Numbered from the stretch's first letter, positions 17,929-28,068 are shown. The stretch: DNA of 42,564 bases from an uncultured Clostridia bacterium (GCA_947630145.1 CANRGL010000008.1:1-42564); one strand, 5' to 3'. Notes: generated from the sequence alone by a model not told the origin. Program-made: numbers and translations.

Positions 17929-18806
17929 TGAAAAAATATTCTAAAGAAAAATTAAAATTAAGAAGAGGTATAAAAGTTGTAATTATTATACTATGTATAA
18001 TAGCTGTACTTTGTATAGGAGTTTTGTTATTTTCACTATTTACTAAAGATGTTGTAGTTCAAAAAATTGATTCATCTCCTAGCAATGTATCTGATGATGT
18101 TGCAAGAAATTCAACACCAGTTATAATTAATAATTTAATACTTGGTGCTACATATGATAAAAAATGGGTATCAAGTGAAAGATATTATTTAAATAGTCAA
18201 AATGGAGAAAATACTGAAATTGATGCATATTCTAAAGAAGGAAAAATGGGAAAATATACTATAGGAAAAATTTCAAAAGATACTAAAACAGCAAGTATAT
18301 ATACAACAATTTCAAAGCAAAACTTACTTAATGAATATTTTGCAGTAGCAACGTCAAACAATAACGTAATGCCAAATCCAGCAAATAAAATAATTAATAT
18401 TGATGAGAGTTATATACAAGATGTAAAAAAAGCATTAGGTGTATATAGACTATTTAATATGAGTGTTAGGATAACAGAAGTATATGATATAACTTTATCA
18501 CAAACAGAAAAAGGCTATTTAATATTTGCTACAAATGAGGTAAATAAAGGAAAAGGTGTATATAGTACAATAATTTATGTAAGTAATTCAGGAAAAAGAA
18601 AGCTTATTAAGTATAACTTCGTAAATGACAAACAAAACGCAGAAAATTGGCCAATATATTCTTTTGGTTTTGTTGCAGATTTAAATTCTGATGGAACAAA
18701 TGAATTACTTATTCAAGAAACAAAAGAATTTGAAGTTAAGTATGATTTATTAGAGTATAAAAATAACAATTTTTATGAAATAATGTCTACAGTTGCAAAA
18801 CAGTAA
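17928..18806 (+). CDS. Membrane-anchored hypothetical protein
   Basis: ATG 17928 overlaps the queH stop; one N-terminal TM helix. Confidence 0.75.
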   Translation: MKKYSKEKLKLRRGIKVVIIILCIIAVLCIGVLLFSLFTKDVVVQKIDSSPSNVSDDVARNSTPVIINNLILGATYDKKWVSSERYYLNSQNGENTEIDAYSKEGKMGKYTIGKISKDTKTASIYTTISKQNLLNEYFAVATSNNNVMPNPANKIINIDESYIQDVKKALGVYRLFNMSVRITEVYDITLSQTEKGYLIFATNEVNKGKGVYSTIIYVSNSGKRKLIKYNFVNDKQNAENWPIYSFGFVADLNSDGTNELLIQETKEFEVKYDLLEYKNNNFYEIMSTVAKQ

Positions 18807-18837
18807 TATAAATGAAAGTTATAAAAGAATAATAAAG

Positions 18838-18875
18838 TATAGTGTGAAAATAAAAAAATCACACTATATTTTTTT
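18838..18875 (+). terminator. Rho-independent terminator
   Basis: TATAGTGTGA ... TCACACTATA TTTTTTT. Confidence 0.85.
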
Positions 18876-18884
18876 ATAAATAAA

Positions 18885-19004
18885 TAGTAACAAAACTAAC
18901 ATTAAACTGTAACAAAAATTTAACAAAAAAATTGTTATGAAAACTTGCGTTTTTTTTTTTTTAGTGTATGCTATAAGGGATAAAAATGGAGGAGAGAATA
19001 TAAA
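18885..19004 (+). repeat. Upstream repeat, copy 2, with a 13-nt poly-T tract (18950-18962)
   Basis: Near identity to 300-414 and 20365-20477. Confidence 0.85.
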
Positions 19005-20219
19005 ATGAAAAATAACAAAAGAGGTATATCCCTAATAGTATTAATAGTAACGATAATCGTTATAATAATCTTAGCTGCAGTAGTAGTATTAACATTAAGT
19101 AAAAATAATCCAGTAGAAAGTGCAAGAAAGGCAAGATTCATGGAAGATGTAAGAAGTTTCCAAGATGAATTAGCACTAAGTGTATCAAAGGATTACGTAA
19201 CAAAAAAAGAAAATAGAAATGAAAAGTTTAATGCAACAGAGTTTGATGATATGAAAAACTACATACCAAGTTTTACAAAAGATTATGATGGAAAGTTATA
19301 TGTAAAAGACGATGAATTAATGTATGAAGAAGATAACGTAACAGAAAAAGAGAAAAATTGGTTAGAAGAATTAGGAATAGGAAAAAAAGCTACAGCAAAA
19401 GTACCAGATGATTGGAAAGATTTTATTGCTAGTGTAACAGAAGATGGAGTACCTATTCCAAAAGGATTTACATATGTAGAAGGTACAAAAGATACAGGAA
19501 CAGTAATAAAAGATGAGAATGATAATGAGTTTGTATGGATACCAGTAGATGATGTAAGCAATTATGCAAAAGATACAAATTTTCCTGGTACTAAACCTAC
19601 AGGTGATGATTCATTGCCAACTGGAATAGAAGATGAAACAGCAGATGTAAAAGAATACGGAGGTTTTTATATAGGAAGATATGAGGCAGGAACACCAGAT
19701 GAAACTGAAGTTACAAGAACAAACTCAGTAGCAACGCCTGTATCTAAAAAAGGAGCAGTAGTTTGGACAAATATAAACTATGATAATGCAAAGAAAAGTG
19801 CAGAACAAATGATAAGTAATGGTTATGTACAAACAGGACTATTAACAGGGAAAGCATGGGATACAACATGCCATTGGATAAAAGATTATGTAGAAACAAT
19901 AGCTGACGATTCAAGTTTAACAGATAGTAGATTTTATGGAAATCATTCTGATTCAGCGTCTCCAGCAAGTGTTGTAGGATCAGGTACAAAACAAACAGCA
20001 GGATATTCAGAAAAATGGAAGACAAAAAATATATATGATTTAGCAGGAAATGTATGGGAATGGACAAACGAGGTATATAGCTCAGGTCGCATTAATCGTG
20101 GTGGAAGTTACTATTATAGTGCTAAGCGTAATCCAGTGTCGTATCGTGATTTCAATAATAGCAGTGATTCTGGTTACAGTATAGGCATGCGTCCTAGGCT
20201 TTATATAAAGACAAACTGA
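19005..20219 (+). CDS. Pilin-like N-terminus plus FGE-sulfatase/C-type-lectin-like domain; putative DGR-diversified surface protein, copy 2
   Basis: Full-length paralogue of 415-1617; C-term NVWEWTNEVYSSGRINRGGSYYYSAKRNPVSYRDFNNSSDSGYSIGMRPRLYIKTN. Confidence 0.85.
   Translation: MKNNKRGISLIVLIVTIIVIIILAAVVVLTLSKNNPVESARKARFMEDVRSFQDELALSVSKDYVTKKENRNEKFNATEFDDMKNYIPSFTKDYDGKLYVKDDELMYEEDNVTEKEKNWLEELGIGKKATAKVPDDWKDFIASVTEDGVPIPKGFTYVEGTKDTGTVIKDENDNEFVWIPVDDVSNYAKDTNFPGTKPTGDDSLPTGIEDETADVKEYGGFYIGRYEAGTPDETEVTRTNSVATPVSKKGAVVWTNINYDNAKKSAEQMISNGYVQTGLLTGKAWDTTCHWIKDYVETIADDSSLTDSRFYGNHSDSASPASVVGSGTKQTAGYSEKWKTKNIYDLAGNVWEWTNEVYSSGRINRGGSYYYSAKRNPVSYRDFNNSSDSGYSIGMRPRLYIKTN
20082..20198 (+). 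repeat. Candidate DGR variable region 2 (VR2)
   Basis: Ungapped partner of 1480-1596 with template-A-compatible substitutions. Confidence 0.75.
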
Positions 20220-20225
20220 CCACTG
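20199..20225 (+). other. Invariant 27-nt block 3' of VR2 (candidate IMH-like region)
   Basis: CTTTATATAAAGACAAACTGACCACTG is identical to 1597-1623. Confidence 0.65.
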
Positions 20226-20316
20226 CCAGATAAATTAGTTATATAGTTTATACAAAAATGGAGTTTGCATAAATGTAAATATAGATAAAATATGAGTTAT
20301 ATTATAAATAATAATG

Positions 20317-20360
20317 AAAATATTCATATATACTATAAAAAGTAATATGAATATTTTTTT
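20317..20360 (+). terminator. Hairpin plus T-run terminator
   Basis: AAAATATTCATAT ... ATATGAATATTTT TTT. Confidence 0.7.
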
Positions 20361-20364
20361 GTAA

Positions 20365-20477
20365 GTAACAAAACTAACATTAAACTGTAACAAAAATTTA
20401 ATAATAAATTTGTTATGAAAACTTGTGTTTTTTTTTTTTTAGTGTATGCTATAAGGGATAAAAATGGGGGAGAGAAT
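20365..20477 (+). repeat. Upstream repeat, copy 3, with a 13-nt poly-T tract (20428-20440)
   Basis: Near identity to copies 1 and 2. Confidence 0.85.
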
Positions 20478-21677
20478 ATGAAAAATAACAAAAGAGGTAT
20501 ATCTCTAATAGTATTAATAGTAACGATAATCGTTATAATAATCTTAGCTGCAGTAGTAATACTAACATTAAGTAAAAATAATCCAGTAGAAAGTGCAAGA
20601 AAGGCAAGATTTATGGAAGATGTAAGAAGTTTCCAAGATGAATTAGCACTAAGTGTATCAAAGGATTATGTAACAAAAAAAGAAAATAGAAATGATAAGT
20701 TTAACGCAACAGATTTTGATAAAATTAAAGAATACATACCAAGTTTTACAAAAGACTATGAAAAAAAGCTAAAAATAGTAGAAGATGAACTAATATATGA
20801 AGAAGAAAATGTAACAGAAAATGAGGAAAAATGGTTAGAAGAACTAGGGATAGGAAAAAAAGAAAGTTTTGCTAAAAAAGTAAAAGAAGATCCAAAAACA
20901 TATTATGGAAAATATGTAACAAATTATACAACAGATCATGATGAAACAAAAGACGCAGTAGAAAAATGGCAAATATTTCATTCAGATGGAGAACATATTT
21001 ATTTAATATCAGATGATTATATAAGTTATCAATATGTACCAAAAGGAAAAGGTGGAAATTCTATTTCTGCTTATAGTGATCCTACTTATTCCGATTATGT
21101 AATAAGTTTTATGGACGTTTATAAAGGCTATAAAGGATCAGAGGATATAGTAAAAAATTCAAAAGCAAAAAAATGGATAAGTTGGGTAGATGAATATTCT
21201 GGCACTACAAGTGAAAATATACGAGCAGTAGCATATATGCTAGATACAAATGAAAATGTATGGGGGACATTTGCAGGAAGTATGGCAGAATATGCAATAG
21301 GAGGACCAACATTAGAGATGTTTGTAGAGTCATATAACATGACTCATGAAGAAGAAAGTCAACAACTTGAATGTAAAGAATTTTCAAGTGCTGGTTACAA
21401 AATAAAAAAAGGAGATGGAAGTTATGGTAATAGCTGTTCTGGCTTATTAAAAAATGAATTAAATAATTTATATGTAATACCAGAAAGAGAAAAAGCTTAT
21501 GCAACGTATTTTGCCTCTCCAGGTTCTGGTAGTCCTAATTTTATAAGATATATTAGTTGTGATTGTAAGATTAGTTCTTATGAATGTTCAAGTGCAGGTA
21601 TAGGATTACGTCCTGTAGTATGCTTAAAATCTGATGTTACATTAATATCATCAGGAGAAGATTTTAAGATAGAATAA
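20478..21677 (+). CDS. Pilin-like N-terminus fused to a different C-terminal ectodomain (DUF6273-like tail)
   Basis: First ~100 aa nearly identical to the other two paralogues; C-term AGIGLRPVVCLKSDVTL resembles DUF6273-type endings. Confidence 0.8.
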   Translation: MKNNKRGISLIVLIVTIIVIIILAAVVILTLSKNNPVESARKARFMEDVRSFQDELALSVSKDYVTKKENRNDKFNATDFDKIKEYIPSFTKDYEKKLKIVEDELIYEEENVTENEEKWLEELGIGKKESFAKKVKEDPKTYYGKYVTNYTTDHDETKDAVEKWQIFHSDGEHIYLISDDYISYQYVPKGKGGNSISAYSDPTYSDYVISFMDVYKGYKGSEDIVKNSKAKKWISWVDEYSGTTSENIRAVAYMLDTNENVWGTFAGSMAEYAIGGPTLEMFVESYNMTHEEESQQLECKEFSSAGYKIKKGDGSYGNSCSGLLKNELNNLYVIPEREKAYATYFASPGSGSPNFIRYISCDCKISSYECSSAGIGLRPVVCLKSDVTLISSGEDFKIE

Positions 21678-21694
21678 AAAATATGAAAAAAGTA

Positions 21695-21723
21695 TTGTAA
21701 ATTTAATATTTTAATAGTATAAT
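21695..21723 (+). promoter_or_regulatory. Sigma-A promoter for the thrS leader
   Basis: TTGTAA - 17 nt - TATAAT. Confidence 0.65.
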
Positions 21724-21732
21724 ATTAATATA

Positions 21733-21960
21733 ACGTTGAAGGGACGAGTAAGTTTATACACTGCTAAAAGAGAGAGTTAGTCATAGGCTGTAAGCTAACT
21801 TTAGTAAGAATTTACCGAAGACTACCCCTGAGTTAATGGGAAACCATCGTTGATTACGTAAAATCATAATGAAGTAAAAAATAGGGTGGAACCGTGCAAT
21901 ATATAAATATTGTACCCCTATAGTAAGAGTGTATTCTCTTTCTATAGAGGTACATTTTTA
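21733..21960 (+). ncRNA. T-box leader (threonyl) upstream of thrS, with terminator
   Basis: T-box sequence AGGGTGGAACCGTG at 21883-21896; GGGACGAGTAAG start; terminator TGTACCCCTATAG/CTATAGAGGTACA TTTTT at 21911-21959. Confidence 0.93.
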
Positions 21961-21982
21961 TATATAAAAAAGGAGTGATTTT

Positions 21983-23767
21983 ATGAAATTTTTAAACAAT
22001 AAAGGAGAAATATTTGAAGGAGATTATGATATTAATATTGCAAGGCATACATCATCTCATATACTAGCACAGGCTATAAAAAGATTATATCCAAGTGCTA
22101 AGCTTGCAATAGGTCCCGCTATTGATACAGGATTTTATTATGATTTTGATGATATTTCTATAAAGCAAGAAGATCTTTTAAAGATTGAAGATGAAATGAA
22201 AAAAATAATAAAAGAAAATTTAAAAATTGAAACTTTTGAGTTATCAAAAAATGATGCTATAAAGTGGGCAAAAGAAAATAATGAAATTTATAAAGAAGAA
22301 TTAATAAATGATTTAAAAGATGATGAGAGGATTACATTTTTTAAACAAGGTGAATTTACTGATCTTTGTGTAGGCCCTCATATGTTATATACAAAAAGTG
22401 TAGGTAAGATTAAACTTATATCAACTACTGGTGCATACTGGAGAGGAAACGAAAAAAATAAAATGCTTACAAGAATATATGGTACAGCATTTAAAACACA
22501 AGAAGAGTTAGATGAATTTATTCTAAAAAGAGAAGAGGCTAAAAAAAGAGATCACAATAAGCTTGGACGTGAAATGGAATTATTTACAACTGTAGATATC
22601 GTAGGTCAAGGACTTCCAATAATGTTACCAAAAGGTGCAAAAATCATGCAAATATTACAAAGGTTTGTTGAAGATACTGAGGCAAAGCATGGTTGGATGC
22701 TTACTAAAACTCCATATATGGCAAAATCAGATTTGTATAAATTATCAGGACATTGGGATCATTATAAAGAAGATATGTTTATAATTGGAGATGAAAAAAA
22801 TGATAAGGACGTTTTAGCACTAAGACCTATGACTTGTCCATTCCAGTATCAAGTATTTTTGAATAGAGGCCGTTCATATAGAGACTTGCCTATGAGACTT
22901 AATGAAACTTCAACTTTATTTAGAAAAGAAGCCTCAGGAGAAATGCATGGACTTATACGTGTAAGCCAATTTACTTTATCTGAAGGGCATATTATATGTA
23001 CACCAGAGCAATTAGAGGGAGAATTTAAGCATTCACTAGAACTTGCAATATATATGTTAAAAGTTTTAGGTCTTTATGAAGACGTTTCATATCGTTTTTC
23101 AAAATGGGATCCAAATAATAAAGAAAAATATATTGGAACAGAAAAAGAGTGGGATGAAGCACAAACTACAATGGAAAAAATATTAGATAATTTAGGACTT
23201 GAGTATAATGTAGGAATTGGTGAGGCTGCATTCTATGGACCAAAATTAGACATACAAATAAAAAATGTATTTGGAAAAGAGGATACACTTATAACAATAC
23301 AGATAGATCAAATGCTTGCAGAAAAATTTGGAATGGAATATGTAGATAAAGATGGCACAAAGAAAAATCCATATATTATCCATAGAAGTTCAATAGGATG
23401 TTATGAAAGAACACTTGCTTTATTAATAGAAAAATATGCAGGTGCATTTCCATTATGGCTTGCACCAACTCAAGTAAAAATTCTGCCAATATCTGAAAAT
23501 GAAATTGAATATGCAAATAACTTAAAAGAAAAATTAGAAGATAATAATATAAGAATTGAAGTAGATAATTCAAATGAAAAAATAGGATATAAAATTCGTG
23601 AAGCACAACTTGATAAAGTTCCATATATGATTGTTATAGGTAAAAATGAATTGGAAAATAATACAATATCAATAAGAACAAGAGAAGGTAAAAAGATTGA
23701 CAATATCTCATTAGATAACTTTATCAATAATTTAAAAGATGAAATAGCAGATCAACTTAATAAATAA
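21983..23767 (+). CDS. thrS: Threonyl-tRNA synthetase
   Basis: ARHTSSHILAQAIKRLYP, RPMTCPFQYQVF, LNETSTLFRKEASGEMHGLIRVSQFTLSEGHI, IHRSSIGCYERTLALLIEKYAGAFPLWLAP. Confidence 0.97.
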   Translation: MKFLNNKGEIFEGDYDINIARHTSSHILAQAIKRLYPSAKLAIGPAIDTGFYYDFDDISIKQEDLLKIEDEMKKIIKENLKIETFELSKNDAIKWAKENNEIYKEELINDLKDDERITFFKQGEFTDLCVGPHMLYTKSVGKIKLISTTGAYWRGNEKNKMLTRIYGTAFKTQEELDEFILKREEAKKRDHNKLGREMELFTTVDIVGQGLPIMLPKGAKIMQILQRFVEDTEAKHGWMLTKTPYMAKSDLYKLSGHWDHYKEDMFIIGDEKNDKDVLALRPMTCPFQYQVFLNRGRSYRDLPMRLNETSTLFRKEASGEMHGLIRVSQFTLSEGHIICTPEQLEGEFKHSLELAIYMLKVLGLYEDVSYRFSKWDPNNKEKYIGTEKEWDEAQTTMEKILDNLGLEYNVGIGEAAFYGPKLDIQIKNVFGKEDTLITIQIDQMLAEKFGMEYVDKDGTKKNPYIIHRSSIGCYERTLALLIEKYAGAFPLWLAPTQVKILPISENEIEYANNLKEKLEDNNIRIEVDNSNEKIGYKIREAQLDKVPYMIVIGKNELENNTISIRTREGKKIDNISLDNFINNLKDEIADQLNK

Positions 23768-23786
23768 GAAAGGAGAAATGTTTTCT

Positions 23787-24173
23787 ATGAAGTGTACTAA
23801 TTGTGGAAATGAAATTGATGATGGCGCTGTATTTTGCACAAAATGTGGAAATAGAATAAATGAAATAAAAGAAGAAACAAATAATATTTATTCAAATAAT
23901 GTACAAGCAAGTATTACTTTTTTAAGGAAAAAGAAATATTATGCAGTTGTTTTCCCTATAGATGTAGTCATTGATGATACAATAGTAGGTTCTTTATTTG
24001 TTGGTGATCAAATAACTGTTCCTACTACAATAGGGACACATAAATTAAAACTTGTTTTTTATTTAGGAAGTTGTGTAAGTAATATAGAAATAAGTAGTGA
24101 AAATCCAAATATAAAAATAACATTTGATTTAGGATTCAGGAAACCTAAAATTATAAGTATTGAAAATTTATAG
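23787..24173 (+). CDS. Zinc-ribbon domain protein
   Basis: MKCTNCGNEIDDGAVFCTKCGNRI; C-terminal beta-rich domain shared with the next gene; start at 23787 (or 23778). Confidence 0.8.
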   Translation: MKCTNCGNEIDDGAVFCTKCGNRINEIKEETNNIYSNNVQASITFLRKKKYYAVVFPIDVVIDDTIVGSLFVGDQITVPTTIGTHKLKLVFYLGSCVSNIEISSENPNIKITFDLGFRKPKIISIENL

Positions 24174-24247
24174 AATTTGTTATAATATATATTTGTTATT
24201 TATAATAATTAAAAAAGGTATTTTAAATAATGAAATAAGATATCTTT

Positions 24248-24292
24248 AATAATTAAATAATTAAATAATTAAATAATAAAATAATAAAAAAT
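24248..24292. repeat. Short AT tandem repeat (aattaaat units, then aataataa)
   Basis: aataattaaataattaaataattaaataataaaataataaaaaataaaa. Confidence 0.7.
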
Positions 24293-24309
24293 AAAAGGGG
24301 GAATTAATA

Positions 24310-24717
24310 ATGTTTTGTACTAATTGTGGGAATGAAATTAATGATGGTGCTTTATTTTGCACAAAATGTGGAAATAAAATAGTTAATAATAATGATAATA
24401 ATGATAATAATAATAATAATGTAAATATTACACAAGGAAGCGTGATTTTTGCAAGACAAAAACAAGCCATTTATGGAGTTGCCGTTCCAATAAAAGTATA
24501 TTTAGATGGAGTGGAAGTAGCTTCATTAAAAAATGGAGCTGAAATAAAAGTTCCTGCTTCAATTGGTAAACATAGAGTAGCTTTTAATTTGTGGAGTGGA
24601 AATGGTCAGTATGATATAGAAGTAACTAATGAACATCCTAACATAAAGGTTAGTTTTAAATTATGCTTTGGATTACTTCAATCAGAACCTACGATTACAA
24701 GTATTGAAAATGTATAA
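24310..24717 (+). CDS. Zinc-ribbon domain protein, tandem paralogue
   Basis: MFCTNCGNEINDGALFCTKCGNKI, poly-Asn/Asp linker, IKVYLDGVEVASLKNGAEIKVPASIGKHRV domain. Confidence 0.8.
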   Translation: MFCTNCGNEINDGALFCTKCGNKIVNNNDNNDNNNNNVNITQGSVIFARQKQAIYGVAVPIKVYLDGVEVASLKNGAEIKVPASIGKHRVAFNLWSGNGQYDIEVTNEHPNIKVSFKLCFGLLQSEPTITSIENV

Positions 24718-24863
24718 AAATATTGTCAATATTGTGTCGATGAATTGTTAAATAAAATATATAAAAACTATTGCTTTTTTTAAAAATATTATATATAATT
24801 TACTTGTAAGATAACAAAATATGTTATTAACGAATGAAGAATTTATAGGAGGTTAAATGGTAT

Positions 24864-25127
24864 ATGGATATATTAAAAATTTCAGCAAAATCTAGTCCAA
24901 ATTCAGTAGCAGGAGCAATTGCAGGACTTGTAAAGGAAAATGGAAAAGCAGAAATGCAAGCAATTGGAGCAGGAGCAATAAATCAAGCTGTAAAAGCTGT
25001 AGCAATCGCAAAAGGATTTGTAGCACCATCTGGAATTGACCTTGTATGTTCGCCAGCATTTACTGAAGTAACAATTGACAATGAAGATAAAACAGGAATA
25101 AAATTTACAATAGAACCTAAATTATAA
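24864..25127 (+). CDS. spoVS: Stage V sporulation protein S
   Basis: MDILKISAKSSPNSVAGAIAGLVKENGKAEMQAIGAGAINQAVKAVAIAKGFVAPSGIDLVCSPAF. Confidence 0.95.
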   Translation: MDILKISAKSSPNSVAGAIAGLVKENGKAEMQAIGAGAINQAVKAVAIAKGFVAPSGIDLVCSPAFTEVTIDNEDKTGIKFTIEPKL

Positions 25128-25288
25128 TTGTATAAATAAAGTATACAGGAATTATATTAAACTTTAAATGTTTTGTATAATACTGTATACTTTTTATTAT
25201 TAATAAAAAGTAAAAAAAACTATCTTTTTGAGTTATTTTATGATATAATTGAGACACAATAATATTAAGGCAAAGTAGGTGTGTTAAT

Positions 25289-27034
25289 TTGAATGAAAGA
25301 ATAATAGATCCTAATAGATACAAAAAGATATCAAGAAGTAAATTAACAAAATCAAAAAATAATAATAAAAATACTAAGCATAAACAAAACAAACAAAATA
25401 AACAAAAAAATGTAATAATAAAAAAATCTAAAAATATTCCTACTAATATTATAACCAAGAAAGATAGATCAGATAAAATAAAAGATAATACTTTAAAAGA
25501 AGAAAAAAAAGAAAAAGCAAAGAAAAAATTAAAAGGTGGCTTTAAATATACAAGAACTTTAAAAATAGTAACTTGTATAGTTGCTATTTTAATTGTTGTT
25601 GTAATTTCAAAACTTGTTTTTAATATAAAAGATGTTGATATATTATCAGTATTTTCTAATAATGATGACAATAGTGATGAAACATTAGAAGATAATTATA
25701 ATTTTAATATAGGGTTATCAAAACTTGATAATACAGATTATATAAAAAGTAATAACGTTATATTAAATGAGCTTGTTACAAAATCCATGTTATCACTTGT
25801 AAAAATAGATAAAGAATATAAAATAGAATATAAATTAGCAGAAAAAATAGAAAAAGTAAGTGACACTATATATGATATAACAATAAACCCTATATATAGA
25901 ACAAAATCTGATGATATAATACAGTCATTTAATAATATAAAAAATAATCCTACTTCAATATATTATAACAAATTATCAAATATATCAGCTATGACTAAAA
26001 TTGATGAATACAATTTAAAAGTAAATATATTGCAAAACGATCCTTTCTTTGTATATAAACTTACTTTCCCTATAAATAAAACAAATAATAAAGAAACAGA
26101 ATATTTAATTAGTGATATTACTCAAAACTCAATTTCATTATCAAAGAATAACTCAAAAAGTACATTAGGAGTTATTAAGCTTACAAATTATGAAAATACT
26201 GATGATATGGTAGCAGATTTTAGAAATGGTAATATTGATATGTTTACAGCATCATCAGATAATATAATGCAACTTATAGGAAAAAGAGAATATAATGTAA
26301 AAAAATATAGAGATGGTGAAACTATCTTTTTACTTGGCAATAAAGAATCTTTATTATTTAAAAGAAAAGAAGTAAGGCAAGCTTTAGCATATGCAATTAA
26401 TAGAGAAGAAATCGTAAAAAATATTGATATGAAATTTTCTGAGATAATTGACATACCATATATATATTCAGATATTAAGTATAAATATGATCTTTATGCA
26501 GCAGAAAATGTTTTGTTATTAGAAGGTTGGAAAAAGACAGGTGGAATATATAACAAAAATGAAGGATATCAGTACAAAAAACTAGAATTAAATTTACTTG
26601 TTAATAAAGATGATATGATAAAATCTCAGATTGCTGACAATATCAAAGAAATGGTTGAAAAAATAGGTATAAAAATAAATGTGCAAAAAATTTCAGAAAA
26701 TGAAATCTTGGAAAGATTAAATAAAAATGAATACGATTTAATATTATCAACTATAAATATTAATGAAAATCCTGATATAGAATTTTTGTATAACTATATA
26801 AATGTTAGTGATATAACTAACTCTGCTATTGAAAATGTAAAAAATAGTGATATATCAAATATAGAAGAAAATATTAATAATTTAAAAAATACAATATCAA
26901 GTGAGATTGCATGTATTGGCATTCTTGCTAAAAATACAAATGTTGTTTATCAAAAATATATAAAAGGTTTTGATAATATAGCATATATGAAAGTTTTTGA
27001 TGAGATTGAAAATATAGGTAAAATAAAGAAATAA
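25289..27034 (+). CDS. Membrane-anchored extracellular solute-binding protein, family 5 (SBP_bac_5)
   Basis: Long Lys/Asn-rich N-terminus plus TM, KEVRQALAYAINREEIVKNI motif, LLLEGWKKTGGIY. Confidence 0.82.
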   Translation: MNERIIDPNRYKKISRSKLTKSKNNNKNTKHKQNKQNKQKNVIIKKSKNIPTNIITKKDRSDKIKDNTLKEEKKEKAKKKLKGGFKYTRTLKIVTCIVAILIVVVISKLVFNIKDVDILSVFSNNDDNSDETLEDNYNFNIGLSKLDNTDYIKSNNVILNELVTKSMLSLVKIDKEYKIEYKLAEKIEKVSDTIYDITINPIYRTKSDDIIQSFNNIKNNPTSIYYNKLSNISAMTKIDEYNLKVNILQNDPFFVYKLTFPINKTNNKETEYLISDITQNSISLSKNNSKSTLGVIKLTNYENTDDMVADFRNGNIDMFTASSDNIMQLIGKREYNVKKYRDGETIFLLGNKESLLFKRKEVRQALAYAINREEIVKNIDMKFSEIIDIPYIYSDIKYKYDLYAAENVLLLEGWKKTGGIYNKNEGYQYKKLELNLLVNKDDMIKSQIADNIKEMVEKIGIKINVQKISENEILERLNKNEYDLILSTININENPDIEFLYNYINVSDITNSAIENVKNSDISNIEENINNLKNTISSEIACIGILAKNTNVVYQKYIKGFDNIAYMKVFDEIENIGKIKK

Positions 27035-27043
27035 GGGGGATAT

Positions 27044-28051
27044 ATGGAAAATAAAAAAATAAAAGATGAAATAATTTGCATGGCTAAAAAATGTAAAAAA
27101 ACAATTGTACTTCCAGAATCAGAAGATGTTAGAGTTTTAAAGGCAGCAAGTATTATAACTAAAGAAAAAATTGCAAATGTTATATTAATAGGTAATGAAA
27201 AACAAATAAAAGAGATTTGTGATAAAAATAATATTGAACTTGAAGGTATTGTAATTGAGGATAATTTAAAATCAAATAAAAAAGAAAAATATGTACAAAG
27301 ACTAGTTTATCTAAGAGAAAAAAAGGGTATGACAAATAAAAAAGCATTAGAAATACTAGAAGATAAAGTATATTATGCAACAATGATGGTAGAACAAAAT
27401 GATGCTGATGGAATGGTAAGTGGTGCTATTCATACAACATCTGATACACTAAGACCTGCTTTACAAATTATAAAAGCAAGAGAAGATTTAAACAGTGTTT
27501 CTTCCTTTTTTATAATGGAGACACAAAATAAAAAATTAGGAATGGATGGAAAATATATTTTTTCAGATTGTGGACTTATTATAAATCCAACAGAGGATGA
27601 ATTAGTAGATATTGTCATGGAATCTTATGATAGTTTTAAACAATTTATTGAAGGTGAGCCTAAAATAGCAATGCTTTCTTATTCTACAAAAGGAAGTGCT
27701 AAAACTGAAACTGAATTAAAAGTAAAAAATGTTATTGAAAGGGTAAGAAATAAAAATAATAATATATTAATAGATGGTGAGCTTCAATTAGATAGCGCTA
27801 TAATTCCTGAGGTATCTAAACTTAAATCACCAGATAGTGTTATTAAAGGAAATGCTAATATATTAATTTTTCCTAATTTATATGCAGGGAATATAGGATA
27901 TAAAATAGCACAACGTTTTGGTAATATGGTTGCACTAGGTCCAATAACACAAGGACTAAAAAAACCAGTAAATGACTTATCTAGAGGTTGCAGTGTTGAT
28001 GATATAGTTGGAGTTGTTGCAATAACTTGTGTGCAAGCAAGTAATAATTAA
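27044..28051 (+). CDS. pta: Phosphate acetyltransferase
   Basis: IVLPESEDVRVLKAA, DGMVSGAIHTTSDTLRPALQIIK, MLSYSTKGSAKTE, NLYAGNIGYKIAQRFGN. Confidence 0.95.
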   Translation: MENKKIKDEIICMAKKCKKTIVLPESEDVRVLKAASIITKEKIANVILIGNEKQIKEICDKNNIELEGIVIEDNLKSNKKEKYVQRLVYLREKKGMTNKKALEILEDKVYYATMMVEQNDADGMVSGAIHTTSDTLRPALQIIKAREDLNSVSSFFIMETQNKKLGMDGKYIFSDCGLIINPTEDELVDIVMESYDSFKQFIEGEPKIAMLSYSTKGSAKTETELKVKNVIERVRNKNNNILIDGELQLDSAIIPEVSKLKSPDSVIKGNANILIFPNLYAGNIGYKIAQRFGNMVALGPITQGLKKPVNDLSRGCSVDDIVGVVAITCVQASNN

Positions 28052-28068
28052 AAGGGGGATTTATTATT

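Noticed and set aside
20478-21677. A third variable region at the C-terminus of copy 3
   Set aside because: C-terminus has no alignable similarity to VR1/VR2 and lacks the 27-nt 3' block; no second copy is available in the window to test adenine bias.
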